In this document: positions 42,702 through 50,568 of the stretch, piece by piece | Numbering within the stretch: position 1 is the first letter of the stretch | Layout: each line of letters starts with the position of its first letter | Origin: an uncultured Muribaculaceae bacterium | GTDB lineage: Bacteria > Bacteroidota > Bacteroidia > Bacteroidales > Muribaculaceae | Assembly (NCBI GenBank): GCA_910576775.1 | Contig: CAJTJV010000012.1 | Coordinates: 13,317 to 77,316 of the forward strand | DNA length: 64,000 bases | Direction: 5' to 3' | Notes under the pieces: model-generated | Database searches by the model: none | What the model was told of the DNA's origin: nothing | The model's input: the letters and a program-made list of their open reading frames with translations, nothing else | Position numbers and translations under genes: made by a program

Positions 42702-43343
42702 ATGACAACACAAGACAATACAGGCAATAAAGCGCTTAAAGGAGTGGCGCATATAATAAGCGACACATTTTCGCCAATACTGATGCCGACCGTCGCAATG
42801 GCTGTGGCATTGTGGCTCACTGTGATGCGTTTTATTCCGTTGAGTACGCGCCTTTGGTCCTTGCTCGGCGTGTTCGCTATAAGCGCAGTAATACCATTCC
42901 TTACAATTTTCGCACTGATAAAGGCCGGCCGTGTATCGGATACGAGCATTTCCGACCGTACCCAACGTTTTTGGCCTTACCTTACGTCAATAATCTGCTA
43001 TATAGGAGCCGGGCTTTATCTGAAGGCGCTTCATGCACCGCATTGGATGCCGGCTTTTTTCTATGGTGCGGCGTGTGTATCGGTTATCGCGACTGTGGTA
43101 ACCTCTTTGTTTAGATGGAAGATAAGTGCACATGTCGCTGCGGTAAGCGGTGTTGTCGGCATTGTCTACTGGCTTGCCTATAACGGAATGCTCGAGGCTC
43201 CGATGTTCTGGCTTTCTGCATTTGTCGTTCTTGCCGGTATTGTTGCATGGTCGCGTCTATATCTTGACCGTCATACGCCATTGCAGGTTTTTGCCGGCGC
43301 AGTTGTCGGTTTCGCAGTAGAATATGCAGTGCTCTGCATCTAA
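42702..43343 (+). CDS. PAP2-like membrane phosphatase family protein
   Basis: A 213-residue protein with six predicted membrane helices. The PAP2 signature is partly visible: an ISAH block ([11 protein letters not shown]) in place of PSGH, and [13 protein letters not shown], which fits SR-x5-H but has Gln where the last Asp of the classic motif would be. The KxxxxxxRP block may be SDRTQRFWP. Such proteins act on lipid phosphates such as undecaprenyl or phosphatidylglycerol phosphates, but activity here is uncertain. Probably in the trpS-rpoN-purE-ispG run. Confidence 0.78.
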   Translation: MTTQDNTGNKALKGVAHIISDTFSPILMPTVAMAVALWLTVMRFIPLSTRLWSLLGVFAISAVIPFLTIFALIKAGRVSDTSISDRTQRFWPYLTSIICYIGAGLYLKALHAPHWMPAFFYGAACVSVIATVVTSLFRWKISAHVAAVSGVVGIVYWLAYNGMLEAPMFWLSAFVVLAGIVAWSRLYLDRHTPLQVFAGAVVGFAVEYAVLCI

Positions 43344-43363
43344 TATATTTTAAACCAGTCGTT

Positions 43364-43873
43364 ATGAATTGCAAAGTAAGTATAATAATGGGCAGCACAT
43401 CAGACCTTCCTGTGATGCGCAAGGCTGCCGATTTTCTTGAACAGATGGAGGTGCCCTTCGAGCTGCATGCCCTTAGCGCACACCGCACACCGCGTGAGGT
43501 AGAGATTTTTGCTTCTGATGCTGCCGGTCGTGGAGTGGAAGTGATTATTGCAGCCGCAGGTATGGCAGCGGCTCTCCCGGGTGTCATTGCGGCAATGACT
43601 ACAGTTCCTGTTATAGGTGTGCCAATTGCTGCCTCTCTCGACGGTGTTGATGCCATGTATTCGATGATTCAGATGCCTCCGGGTATTCCGGTCGCAACCG
43701 TAGGTATCAACGGTTCGCTCAATGCGGCTGTCCTCGCAGTCCGCATTCTTTCGCTTTCAGACGAAATTCTGGCTCAGCGTTATGCCGCATATTGTGCGTC
43801 GCTTTCCGAAAAAGTACGCAAAGCCGATGCTGAGCTTGCAGCAATAAATGAATATAAATTCAAGACTAACTGA
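43364..43873 (+). CDS. purE: N5-carboxyaminoimidazole ribonucleotide mutase
   Basis: Moves the carboxyl group of N5-CAIR to C4 in purine synthesis. The class I PurE signature is complete: [12 protein letters not shown], the [11 protein letters not shown] loop with the catalytic His, [14 protein letters not shown] and [12 protein letters not shown]. 169 residues is normal. The usual partner purK is absent from this window. Its TGA is followed immediately by the GTG start of ispG, so the two are translationally coupled. Confidence 0.96.
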   Translation: MNCKVSIIMGSTSDLPVMRKAADFLEQMEVPFELHALSAHRTPREVEIFASDAAGRGVEVIIAAAGMAAALPGVIAAMTTVPVIGVPIAASLDGVDAMYSMIQMPPGIPVATVGINGSLNAAVLAVRILSLSDEILAQRYAAYCASLSEKVRKADAELAAINEYKFKTN

Positions 43874-45403
43874 GTGGATACAGCAGAATACCGCCGTCCG
43901 ACGCACCCGGCGCTTGTCAGCAATCTTCATATCGGAGCACCATATACTGTAGTGCTCCAGTCGATGACTACCACAGCGACTCTCGATACAGAGGCTTCGG
44001 CTGCGCAGACTATATCGCTGGCAAAAGCCGGAGCTCAGCTTGTGCGTCTCACCGCGCAGGGAGTGGCTCATGCTTCTAATCTTGCCAATATCAAGGCTGC
44101 CGTGCGCGCCGCCGGTTGCGACGTGCCTCTTGTCGCCGATATCCATTTTAATCCGGCTGCGGCCTTCGAAGCCGCGTTACATGTCGAGAAGGTGCGTATC
44201 AATCCCGGAAATTTTTTCGATCCGGGTCGTAAATTCCTGAAGATGGAATTTTCCGACGAGGAATATGCTGCCGAGCTTGCCAGAATAAAGGAGAAATTGT
44301 TGCCGTTTCTCGACCTGTGTAACCGTGAGGGAACGGCGATACGCGTGGGTGTCAATCATGGTTCGCTGTCGGATCGCATCATGAGCCGTTACGGCGACGG
44401 AGCGGAAGGCATGGTAGAATCCGCATTGGAGTTTTTGCGCATATGCCGCGATTATGGCTTCGGGAACGTTGTTGTCTCCATCAAGGCATCAGATGTTTTT
44501 TTGATGGCCGATACGGTGCGCCTTCTTGCCGAGTCGATGGATAAGGAAGGAATTCCATATCCTATACATCTCGGGGTGACTGAGGCAGGTAATGCCCGTG
44601 AAGGTCGTATAAAATCGGCAGTCGGAATTGGTTCTCTTCTCAGCGATGGTATAGGTGATACTATACGCGTATCGCTGAGTGAAGCTCCCGAGAATGAAAT
44701 TCCTGTAGCTCGTCAGATTGCCGATTATGCGGATGCCAACGCGCGTGCCAATTATGAAAACGGTACGATGCGCCGTTCGCGTCTGCGTCGAAGCACAATT
44801 GCAATCGGTGCGGTTCCTGCCGGCGCAGTAAGTATGGTGTTCGACAAGGCTTGCCGTTTGAGCGAAGCCCGCAAGGCGATAGCGGCAAGCGACAGGCCTG
44901 TGATTGTCGTAATGTCGTATCCTGAAATAAATGACAGGGATATGCTTGTTGTGACGGCTTCTATCGATTTAGGTTCGCTGCTGCTTGACGGAGATGTAGT
45001 CGGTGTGGAACTGCGTTCACCCCTCCTTTCGGAAGCGGAAGCCGTCGATGTGTTGCATGATATCATTCAGGCTACCGGAATAGCCCGTTTCAAGGCCGAG
45101 ATAGTGGCATGTCCTGGTTGCGGCCGTACATTGTATGAGTTGCCGGGGGTTCTCGACAGAATAAAAGATACGTTCGGACACCTTAGGCATCTGAAAATTG
45201 CCGTAATGGGTTGCATTGTTAACGGCCCGGGTGAGATGGCCGGTGCCGATTACGGGTATGTCGGCGGGGGGCCGCAGAAAATAAGTCTCTACCGCGGTAC
45301 GGAATGCGTAGTCAAGAATATCCCGCAGGAAGAGGCGGTCGATCGACTTAAAGAACTTCTTGTCGCCGACGGCCAGTGGTACGAGAAAGAAAGCGACAGA
45401 TGA
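43874..45403 (+). CDS. ispG: 4-hydroxy-3-methylbut-2-enyl diphosphate synthase, short insertion form
   Basis: The Fe4S4 enzyme of the MEP isoprenoid pathway that makes HMBPP. The TIM-barrel half shows VVLQSMTTTATLD, QLVRLTAQGV, LVADIHFNP and VRINPGNF; the cluster half has CPGCGRT with Cys413 and Cys416, then GCIVNGPGE with Cys447. Bacteroidota IspG proteins normally carry an extra A* domain of over 200 residues and reach about 600; this one is 509, leaving only about 115 residues between SRLRRSTIAIG and FKAEIVACPGC. GTG start directly after the purE stop. The next gene overlaps by 4 bases. Confidence 0.95.
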   Translation: MDTAEYRRPTHPALVSNLHIGAPYTVVLQSMTTTATLDTEASAAQTISLAKAGAQLVRLTAQGVAHASNLANIKAAVRAAGCDVPLVADIHFNPAAAFEAALHVEKVRINPGNFFDPGRKFLKMEFSDEEYAAELARIKEKLLPFLDLCNREGTAIRVGVNHGSLSDRIMSRYGDGAEGMVESALEFLRICRDYGFGNVVVSIKASDVFLMADTVRLLAESMDKEGIPYPIHLGVTEAGNAREGRIKSAVGIGSLLSDGIGDTIRVSLSEAPENEIPVARQIADYADANARANYENGTMRRSRLRRSTIAIGAVPAGAVSMVFDKACRLSEARKAIAASDRPVIVVMSYPEINDRDMLVVTASIDLGSLLLDGDVVGVELRSPLLSEAEAVDVLHDIIQATGIARFKAEIVACPGCGRTLYELPGVLDRIKDTFGHLRHLKIAVMGCIVNGPGEMAGADYGYVGGGPQKISLYRGTECVVKNIPQEEAVDRLKELLVADGQWYEKESDR

Positions 45404-46632
45404 AGACGTTTCCGTCAACGATGATAAGACTTGACAACGGGCTGAGATTGGTGCACATTCATCAGCACGGTGTCGGGGCGGGCATTTTTGGAATAGTAGT
45501 GCGGGCGGGCAGCGCGGACGAGGATTCCGAATCTTTCGGTCTTGCGCATCTTGTGGAGCACACTATCTTCAAAGGAACGGAGAAACGTTCCTCATGGCAT
45601 ATCATAAACCGCATGGAGGCTGTTGGCGGTGAACTTAATGCATATACCACCAAGGAAGAAACTACGGTCTATAGCATTTTCCCGTCCGGTAATGCAGCCC
45701 GTGCCATAGAGTTGATAGCCGACCTTGCGCTTAATTCCCGTTTTCCGGAACGCGAGCTGGAGAAAGAGCGCGAGGTGGTTCTTGACGAGATATATTCATA
45801 TCGCGACACGCCGTCGGAGGCAGTATTCGATGATTTCGAGGATTTCGTATTTTCCGGCAGTCCGATTGGCCATAATATTCTTGGTAGCCCCGAGTCGGTG
45901 CGTGAACTTGGCAGTGTGACGTGCCGCGAGTTTCTTGACCGCTATTATACTGCCTCTAATATGGTGGCTTTTTATAGCGGACCTCAAAGCGCCGACCGTA
46001 TTGCGGCTCTCGTCAGCCGTTATTTCTCCGCTTTGGCCGTTGGAGAGTCAAATATTCATCAGGCGCCGTCGGTATTTACTCCGGGATGGCGCGAGACAGA
46101 AATCGAAGGTCTCCATCAGGTACATGCCATACTTGGGATTCCCGCCGCTTCTCTTTATAGTGAAAACCGTTTTGCAGACTCTCTTTTTGCCAACATGATT
46201 GGAGGTCCAGGTATGAACTCGCTTTTGAATGTGGAGTTACGCGAGCGCCGCGGCCTTGTATATACTGTTGAGGCCGGAGTGACGCATTTTTCTACGACCG
46301 GTCTGTTAACAGTGTATTTCGGTTGCGATGCCGAGGACTGTCGTCGCTGCCTTAGGCTGTGTGCCGATTCACTCCGACGCCTCGCCGATACGCCTGAAAA
46401 AATTCTTGAACGTCGCCTTGTCAAGGCTAAGCGCCAGTATCTCGGACAGATGGCGATTGCGGCGGAAAACAGAGAGAACAGAGTAATGGCCTTTGCCCGT
46501 TTTGTATTGTATAACGACTGTCTTCCGTCAGATGCAGCCCTTTTTGAGGCTGTGCAGACTGTCACGTCTTCGCAGATTACTGCATTGGCCACCGCTCTTG
46601 CCGAGCCGGCTGCTTTAATATATCGTCCTTAA
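45400..46632 (+). CDS. M16-family zinc peptidase, processing-peptidase type
   Basis: A 410-residue peptidase without a signal peptide. ATG 45400 overlaps the ispG stop (ATGA) and is preferred over an in-frame ATG 24 bases upstream. The zinc motif HLVEHTIFKGT is near residue 49, with the third ligand in EREVVLDEI, and the C-terminal half has LNVELRERRGLVYTVEAG. This is the single-polypeptide form of the mitochondrial-processing-peptidase-like family. It is unrelated in layout to the 945-residue exported M16 gene at 35 kb. Substrate unknown. Confidence 0.93.
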   Translation: MKTFPSTMIRLDNGLRLVHIHQHGVGAGIFGIVVRAGSADEDSESFGLAHLVEHTIFKGTEKRSSWHIINRMEAVGGELNAYTTKEETTVYSIFPSGNAARAIELIADLALNSRFPERELEKEREVVLDEIYSYRDTPSEAVFDDFEDFVFSGSPIGHNILGSPESVRELGSVTCREFLDRYYTASNMVAFYSGPQSADRIAALVSRYFSALAVGESNIHQAPSVFTPGWRETEIEGLHQVHAILGIPAASLYSENRFADSLFANMIGGPGMNSLLNVELRERRGLVYTVEAGVTHFSTTGLLTVYFGCDAEDCRRCLRLCADSLRRLADTPEKILERRLVKAKRQYLGQMAIAAENRENRVMAFARFVLYNDCLPSDAALFEAVQTVTSSQITALATALAEPAALIYRP

Positions 46633-46634
46633 TA

Positions 46635-47414
46635 ATGAAAAAAAATCTCTCCATGGCAGCTCTTTTGCTGTCGCTCTTTTTTCTTGCTGCGTGTTCGAAC
46701 CATGGTAAAGACGGTTTGGCAGCTTATGCAGAGTTGCAGAATAAATCTTGTCCGCAGGTTGTAGATGGCGAGTTGATTCTTACCGATTATGACTATTCAA
46801 AGGACTGTAACGTGTTCACTCTGAATTATTCCGTGCGAGAGCTTGGTGGAACAGTTGCTTCTATGCGGACTGCCGAGAAACCGCTGAGGCGTATAATAGG
46901 TCAGAATTTCCGCAACGAGAGTCTTGGCGAACTGCTTGCTCTCTTGCTTGAGGCCAAGGCTGAAATGCGCGTGCGTTTCATCGGCGAGATTACCGGTGAC
47001 ACCCTTGATATTGATTTTGTACCTGATGACATCATTTCCATAGCCGCCGACGCCGAACGCGAACTGAGCGATATGGAACGTCTTGAATCGCTTGTCGCAA
47101 ATGAAAATTCGCGATGTCCGCAATATATTGACGGCGACAGCCTTGTTATAACCTCCATGACAATAGAAGTGCCGTATATTGTTCTGAGTTACAGTTTCAA
47201 TCCGCAGGCATATGATTTTGCGGAACTTGACAGTGCGGCATTACGCGCAAAGTTCGAACCGGGGCTTCATGATATTCTCGTGGAAGGCGCCGGCCGTGAA
47301 CAGCTGTCGCTTATGAAGAAATTGAATCTCGGCATGCGCTATAGATTCCAGCCTACCGATTCCACATCTGCTTTTTCGGTGAATATTCGCCCAGAAGAAA
47401 TAGCTGAATATTGA
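46635..47414 (+). CDS. lipoprotein with a duplicated domain
   Basis: Function unrecognised. A 259-residue lipoprotein (signal to LAAC, Cys at residue 20) begins 2 bases after the M16 stop. The mature part consists of two similar halves. The first has NKSCPQVVDGELILTDYDY then a basic helix and MRVRFIGEITGDTLDIDFVPDDI; the second has NSRCPQYIDGDSLVITSMTI then MRYRFQPTDSTSAFSVNIRPEEI. Each half carries one Cys-Pro. The pattern points to tandem duplication of a ~110-residue alpha/beta unit. It ends the trpS to M16 gene run. Confidence 0.85.
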   Translation: MKKNLSMAALLLSLFFLAACSNHGKDGLAAYAELQNKSCPQVVDGELILTDYDYSKDCNVFTLNYSVRELGGTVASMRTAEKPLRRIIGQNFRNESLGELLALLLEAKAEMRVRFIGEITGDTLDIDFVPDDIISIAADAERELSDMERLESLVANENSRCPQYIDGDSLVITSMTIEVPYIVLSYSFNPQAYDFAELDSAALRAKFEPGLHDILVEGAGREQLSLMKKLNLGMRYRFQPTDSTSAFSVNIRPEEIAEY

Positions 47415-47432
47415 AAAATCTCTCAAGGGCAT

Positions 47433-47473
47433 AAATTACCCGCGCTCCGGGAATTCCGAAGCGCGGGTAATTT
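47433..47473. terminator. bidirectional terminator
   Basis: A 14-bp perfect stem (47433-47446 with 47460-47473) with a 13-base loop lies between the convergent lipoprotein and lamin-tail genes. A- and T-tracts at the stem base suit both strands. Confidence 0.92.
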
Positions 47474-47485
47474 GTTGGAATGTAG

Positions 47486-49303
47486 TTATTTTACCATTAT
47501 TTTTGATACTTTGGAGCCTTTGCGGACGATGTAGATGCCTGCGTCAAGGCTATTGGTGTTGTCGGCGATTTTTGCTCCACAGAGGTTATAAACCTCTATT
47601 ACGGTGGGTTCTTCTATATTGATATTGTCGACACCGCTTGTTCCGGTGGTTTTTGCGGTTTTTACATCCGAAACAGGTGTATATAGGCCGTTGGAGAGAC
47701 CTTCCACCACATATTTATATTCTGTACCTGCCGCGAGATTGTTCACATCGAAGGATGTGGCGTTTCCGTCAAGTTCTATACGCGTTAAAACGGTATGAAC
47801 ATTTCCTGTCGCGTCCATCTTGTGTGTGCCATATCCTTCGCTGTAGTCTTTTGGATGTTTTGTCCATTCGCTGACGTAGAATTTTTTATGGGGAGCGTAG
47901 CTGTCAGAGTTACGGTAGTAAGTGACGTCCTGTCCCCAGTTTCCGGAAATGCGGTCGTTGCAGTCATAGCTTTCGTAGCCGAGAAGGTCGACGAGTTTGT
48001 CCTCCGGATCGAAAAGTGCGAGGGCGTCATCTCCGGTGAAGGTTGTGAAATTGGCATATCCGCCGTCGCTGAAACCGATTGTAGCGTCGGCGATATCGCG
48101 TAATGCGCTGTACTGGGCGTTGCAGAGTGTAAATGTCTCGCCGTCGGCAAGTACTTTGTCGGGAAGGGTATATTCGCAAGCAGTAAGACCGCCTGAGCCG
48201 TTGGATTCCATGCGGAATTTCCAGCCCTTTAGGTTGATGTCTTCTCCTGTGCCGTTGAAGATTTCAACCGCGCGGTTGTTGGATGAGCCTTCGATGTATT
48301 TTGTGAACATGAGATTCGGGGCGACGAGTTTGCCTTGTATGTCGGTATATACGGTAAGGATTATATTATCCATGCCGGGAGCTTTCTGCCAGTTGGCTGT
48401 GAAGCTGTTGTCGGTTATGTCCGATGGTTCTGCCGATGTTGGAGCGTAGACTTTGGCATGACCGCCGAGAAGTATGTTGTCGGTTGCTGCTCCGGCTGTA
48501 ATTTTCAGCGTCTCAAGTTTTGAGCCTGCGTTTATGGCATCGAAGCGAATATTGAGTCGGCCGCCCTTTAGATCGTCCCAGCCGTCGGCTTTTTCGACCT
48601 TGAAATTGGACTTTTCCTCTTGAGCAAGGACTATGGGAGAAGTATTTGCTACAGCATTGATATCTATAGTGCGGATTTCACTTTCGTTTCCTGCCATAAG
48701 GTCGTTGAAAAGATGGTAATATGCGGAAGAATAGACGGTATTTACGGGCGATTCGACTTCTTCAAGCACAACAATGTCTGAGAGAAAGAACCGGTGAAGC
48801 TTGTCGGAGCGCTTCTCTGCGTAGAATTTGAATTTGCTGCCTTTGGCTACATTTGTGAATGTAAGCTCGAAGGGCGCTTCGCTGCGGTCGGTTATGTTGG
48901 TGGATATGTCGCTGTCGACTTTCTGCACGGTCTCAGGTTTGCCGTCAATTTCCACGCATACATACATGTTATCGTTTTTCCATGTCTGCGCACGGAACAC
49001 GACTTTCACATTCGCTGCGATATCTGAGCTGAAATTTATTGCCGGTGTTGTGATATAGCCTGTCTTTGTCTTTGCGTTGAGTTTTACGGCGCGCTCGCTT
49101 TCGTAGGTGGAGTTGCTTGTCCAACCGGCATTGTCGGCGCAATCTTCTCCTTGGAAATAAAGGCTTTCGGCGTAATAGCCGCCTCCGGGTGTGGTGCTCT
49201 CCGCACGGGAGAATCCTTCTTTCAGAACCGGCACATATACACCGGCCTGCGCAGCCGTCGATACAAGTGCGGCCGCAAAAGCAAGAGTAAAAAATTTGTT
49301 CAT
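47486..49303 (-). CDS. secreted lamin-tail domain protein with T9SS-type sorting tail
   Basis: A 605-residue extracellular protein without an enzyme motif. A signal peptide (to AQA) is followed by a jelly-roll-like domain (about 25-180, with GYITTPAINFSSD), a region with FNDLMAGNESEI, a fibronectin-like strand set (PSDITDNSFTANWQKA), and a lamin tail domain near 335-470 (FTKYIEGSSNNRAVEIFNGTG, then INLKGWKF). The last ~60 residues (TVIEVYNLCGAKI and GIYIVRKGSKVSKIMVK) look like a T9SS type A sorting signal. Some lamin-tail proteins are nucleases, but no nuclease domain is seen here. Confidence 0.85.
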   Translation of the reverse strand: MNKFFTLAFAAALVSTAAQAGVYVPVLKEGFSRAESTTPGGGYYAESLYFQGEDCADNAGWTSNSTYESERAVKLNAKTKTGYITTPAINFSSDIAANVKVVFRAQTWKNDNMYVCVEIDGKPETVQKVDSDISTNITDRSEAPFELTFTNVAKGSKFKFYAEKRSDKLHRFFLSDIVVLEEVESPVNTVYSSAYYHLFNDLMAGNESEIRTIDINAVANTSPIVLAQEEKSNFKVEKADGWDDLKGGRLNIRFDAINAGSKLETLKITAGAATDNILLGGHAKVYAPTSAEPSDITDNSFTANWQKAPGMDNIILTVYTDIQGKLVAPNLMFTKYIEGSSNNRAVEIFNGTGEDINLKGWKFRMESNGSGGLTACEYTLPDKVLADGETFTLCNAQYSALRDIADATIGFSDGGYANFTTFTGDDALALFDPEDKLVDLLGYESYDCNDRISGNWGQDVTYYRNSDSYAPHKKFYVSEWTKHPKDYSEGYGTHKMDATGNVHTVLTRIELDGNATSFDVNNLAAGTEYKYVVEGLSNGLYTPVSDVKTAKTTGTSGVDNINIEEPTVIEVYNLCGAKIADNTNSLDAGIYIVRKGSKVSKIMVK

Positions 49304-49348
49304 ATAAAAATGTGAGATGAGAAAAATGTACTATAATGTATGTAAAAA

Positions 49349-49378
49349 GAAAATCCGGCTTGATAGTGCCGGATTTTC
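49349..49378. terminator. terminator downstream of the ROK kinase
   Basis: An 11-bp stem (GAAAATCCGGC / GCCGGATTTTC) with an 8-base loop. On the minus strand the stem is followed by TTTTTAC. It separates the ROK gene from the lamin-tail gene. Confidence 0.85.
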
Positions 49379-49392
49379 CTTTAAAGGTTGTA

Positions 49393-50355
49393 TTATGCGA
49401 GGGGCTTTGCTTCCCAGCCGAGGGCGCTGGCGCCGAGAACTGCTGCATCGGCTTCCTTGAGTTCGCTGAGCAGGATTTTTGCCTTGCCTTTGAACATGCT
49501 GAGCATGTTGCGTTCCATGGATTCGCGAAGGGGACGCATGATGAGTTCGCCGCTCTTGGCGAGGCCGCCGAAGAGGATAAATGCCTGCGGAGAGGAAAAT
49601 ACCATCATGTCGGCAAATGCTTCGCCGAGAATATTTCCGGTATAGTCGAAAATGTCTTTGGCAAGTTTGTCGCCGTTCATTGCAGCATCGTACACGTCCT
49701 TGGAGGTGATTTCCTCAATGGGGAGATTGCGGAGCAAAGAAGGCTCTGTGCGGGCTTCAAGGAATTCGCGTGCTGTACGGGCAACACCTGTGGCGGAGCA
49801 GTATGCTTCAAGACAGCCTGTGCGACCGCAGCCGCAGAGGCGACCGTTGTTCCGCTTTACAATAACGTGGCCGAGTTCTCCTGCGAGACCGTCATGGCCG
49901 TAGACAACCTGTCCGTTGATTACAATACCGGAACCTACGCCGGTGCCGAGGGTGATCATGATGAAATCCTTCATACCGCGGGCGGCGCCGTAAGTCATCT
50001 CGCCGAGTGCGGCTGCATTGGCGTCGTTGGTGACTGCAACGGGGATGCCGAATTTTTCGCTTACGAGTTTTGCCAGGGGAAGCGACGGCCAGGGAAGGTT
50101 TACAGCCTTGTCGATTTCGCCGGTATAGTAGTTCGCATTGGGTGCGCCGATACCTATGCCCTGGATTTTATCTACTGCGTCATTAGCTTCGATAAGACGG
50201 GTTGCTTCTGTATATAGCTCGTCAAGGTAATCTTCGAAAGAGGCATGTTTGCCGGTTTTTATGGATGAGCTTGCTATCACATTGCCGCGGGCGTCTACAA
50301 TGCCGAATACGGTGTTTGTACCGCCTATGTCAATGCCGAGAACGTAAGGTTTCAT
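49393..50355 (-). CDS. ROK-family sugar kinase (glucokinase type)
   Basis: A 320-residue ROK kinase. ATP-binding GIDIGGTNTVFGIVD at residues 7-21, the sugar site with TNDANAAALGE, the TLGTGVGSGIVING strand, and the ROK zinc signature GELGHVIVKRNNGRLCGCGRTGCLE. No HTH domain is present, so it is an enzyme and not a ROK repressor. Most Bacteroidota members phosphorylate glucose or fructose; the exact sugar is inferred. A -7 element TAACTTTG on the minus strand at 50406-50399 precedes it by about 45 bases. Confidence 0.92.
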   Translation of the reverse strand: MKPYVLGIDIGGTNTVFGIVDARGNVIASSSIKTGKHASFEDYLDELYTEATRLIEANDAVDKIQGIGIGAPNANYYTGEIDKAVNLPWPSLPLAKLVSEKFGIPVAVTNDANAAALGEMTYGAARGMKDFIMITLGTGVGSGIVINGQVVYGHDGLAGELGHVIVKRNNGRLCGCGRTGCLEAYCSATGVARTAREFLEARTEPSLLRNLPIEEITSKDVYDAAMNGDKLAKDIFDYTGNILGEAFADMMVFSSPQAFILFGGLAKSGELIMRPLRESMERNMLSMFKGKAKILLSELKEADAAVLGASALGWEAKPLA

Positions 50356-50568
50356 GGTTGGTTTATTACTTTATAATGTATGGTGAATAATTTAACCCCA
50401 AAGTTAGCGAATTTTTTTGCAACAGCTATCATCACGGCGAAAAAATCCTGAACAAAGCCGTTAAAATATATTTTCGCGTGCCGCGGCGTTCCATATTTTT
50501 AATATATCGATTCCGATAATCGAAAAATGTATGTAATTTTGTAAACAGTATACTAATATTTTCCAATT

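Noticed and set aside
49336..50217. 293-codon open frame antisense to the ROK kinase
   Set aside because: Entirely within a certain gene and without family resemblance.
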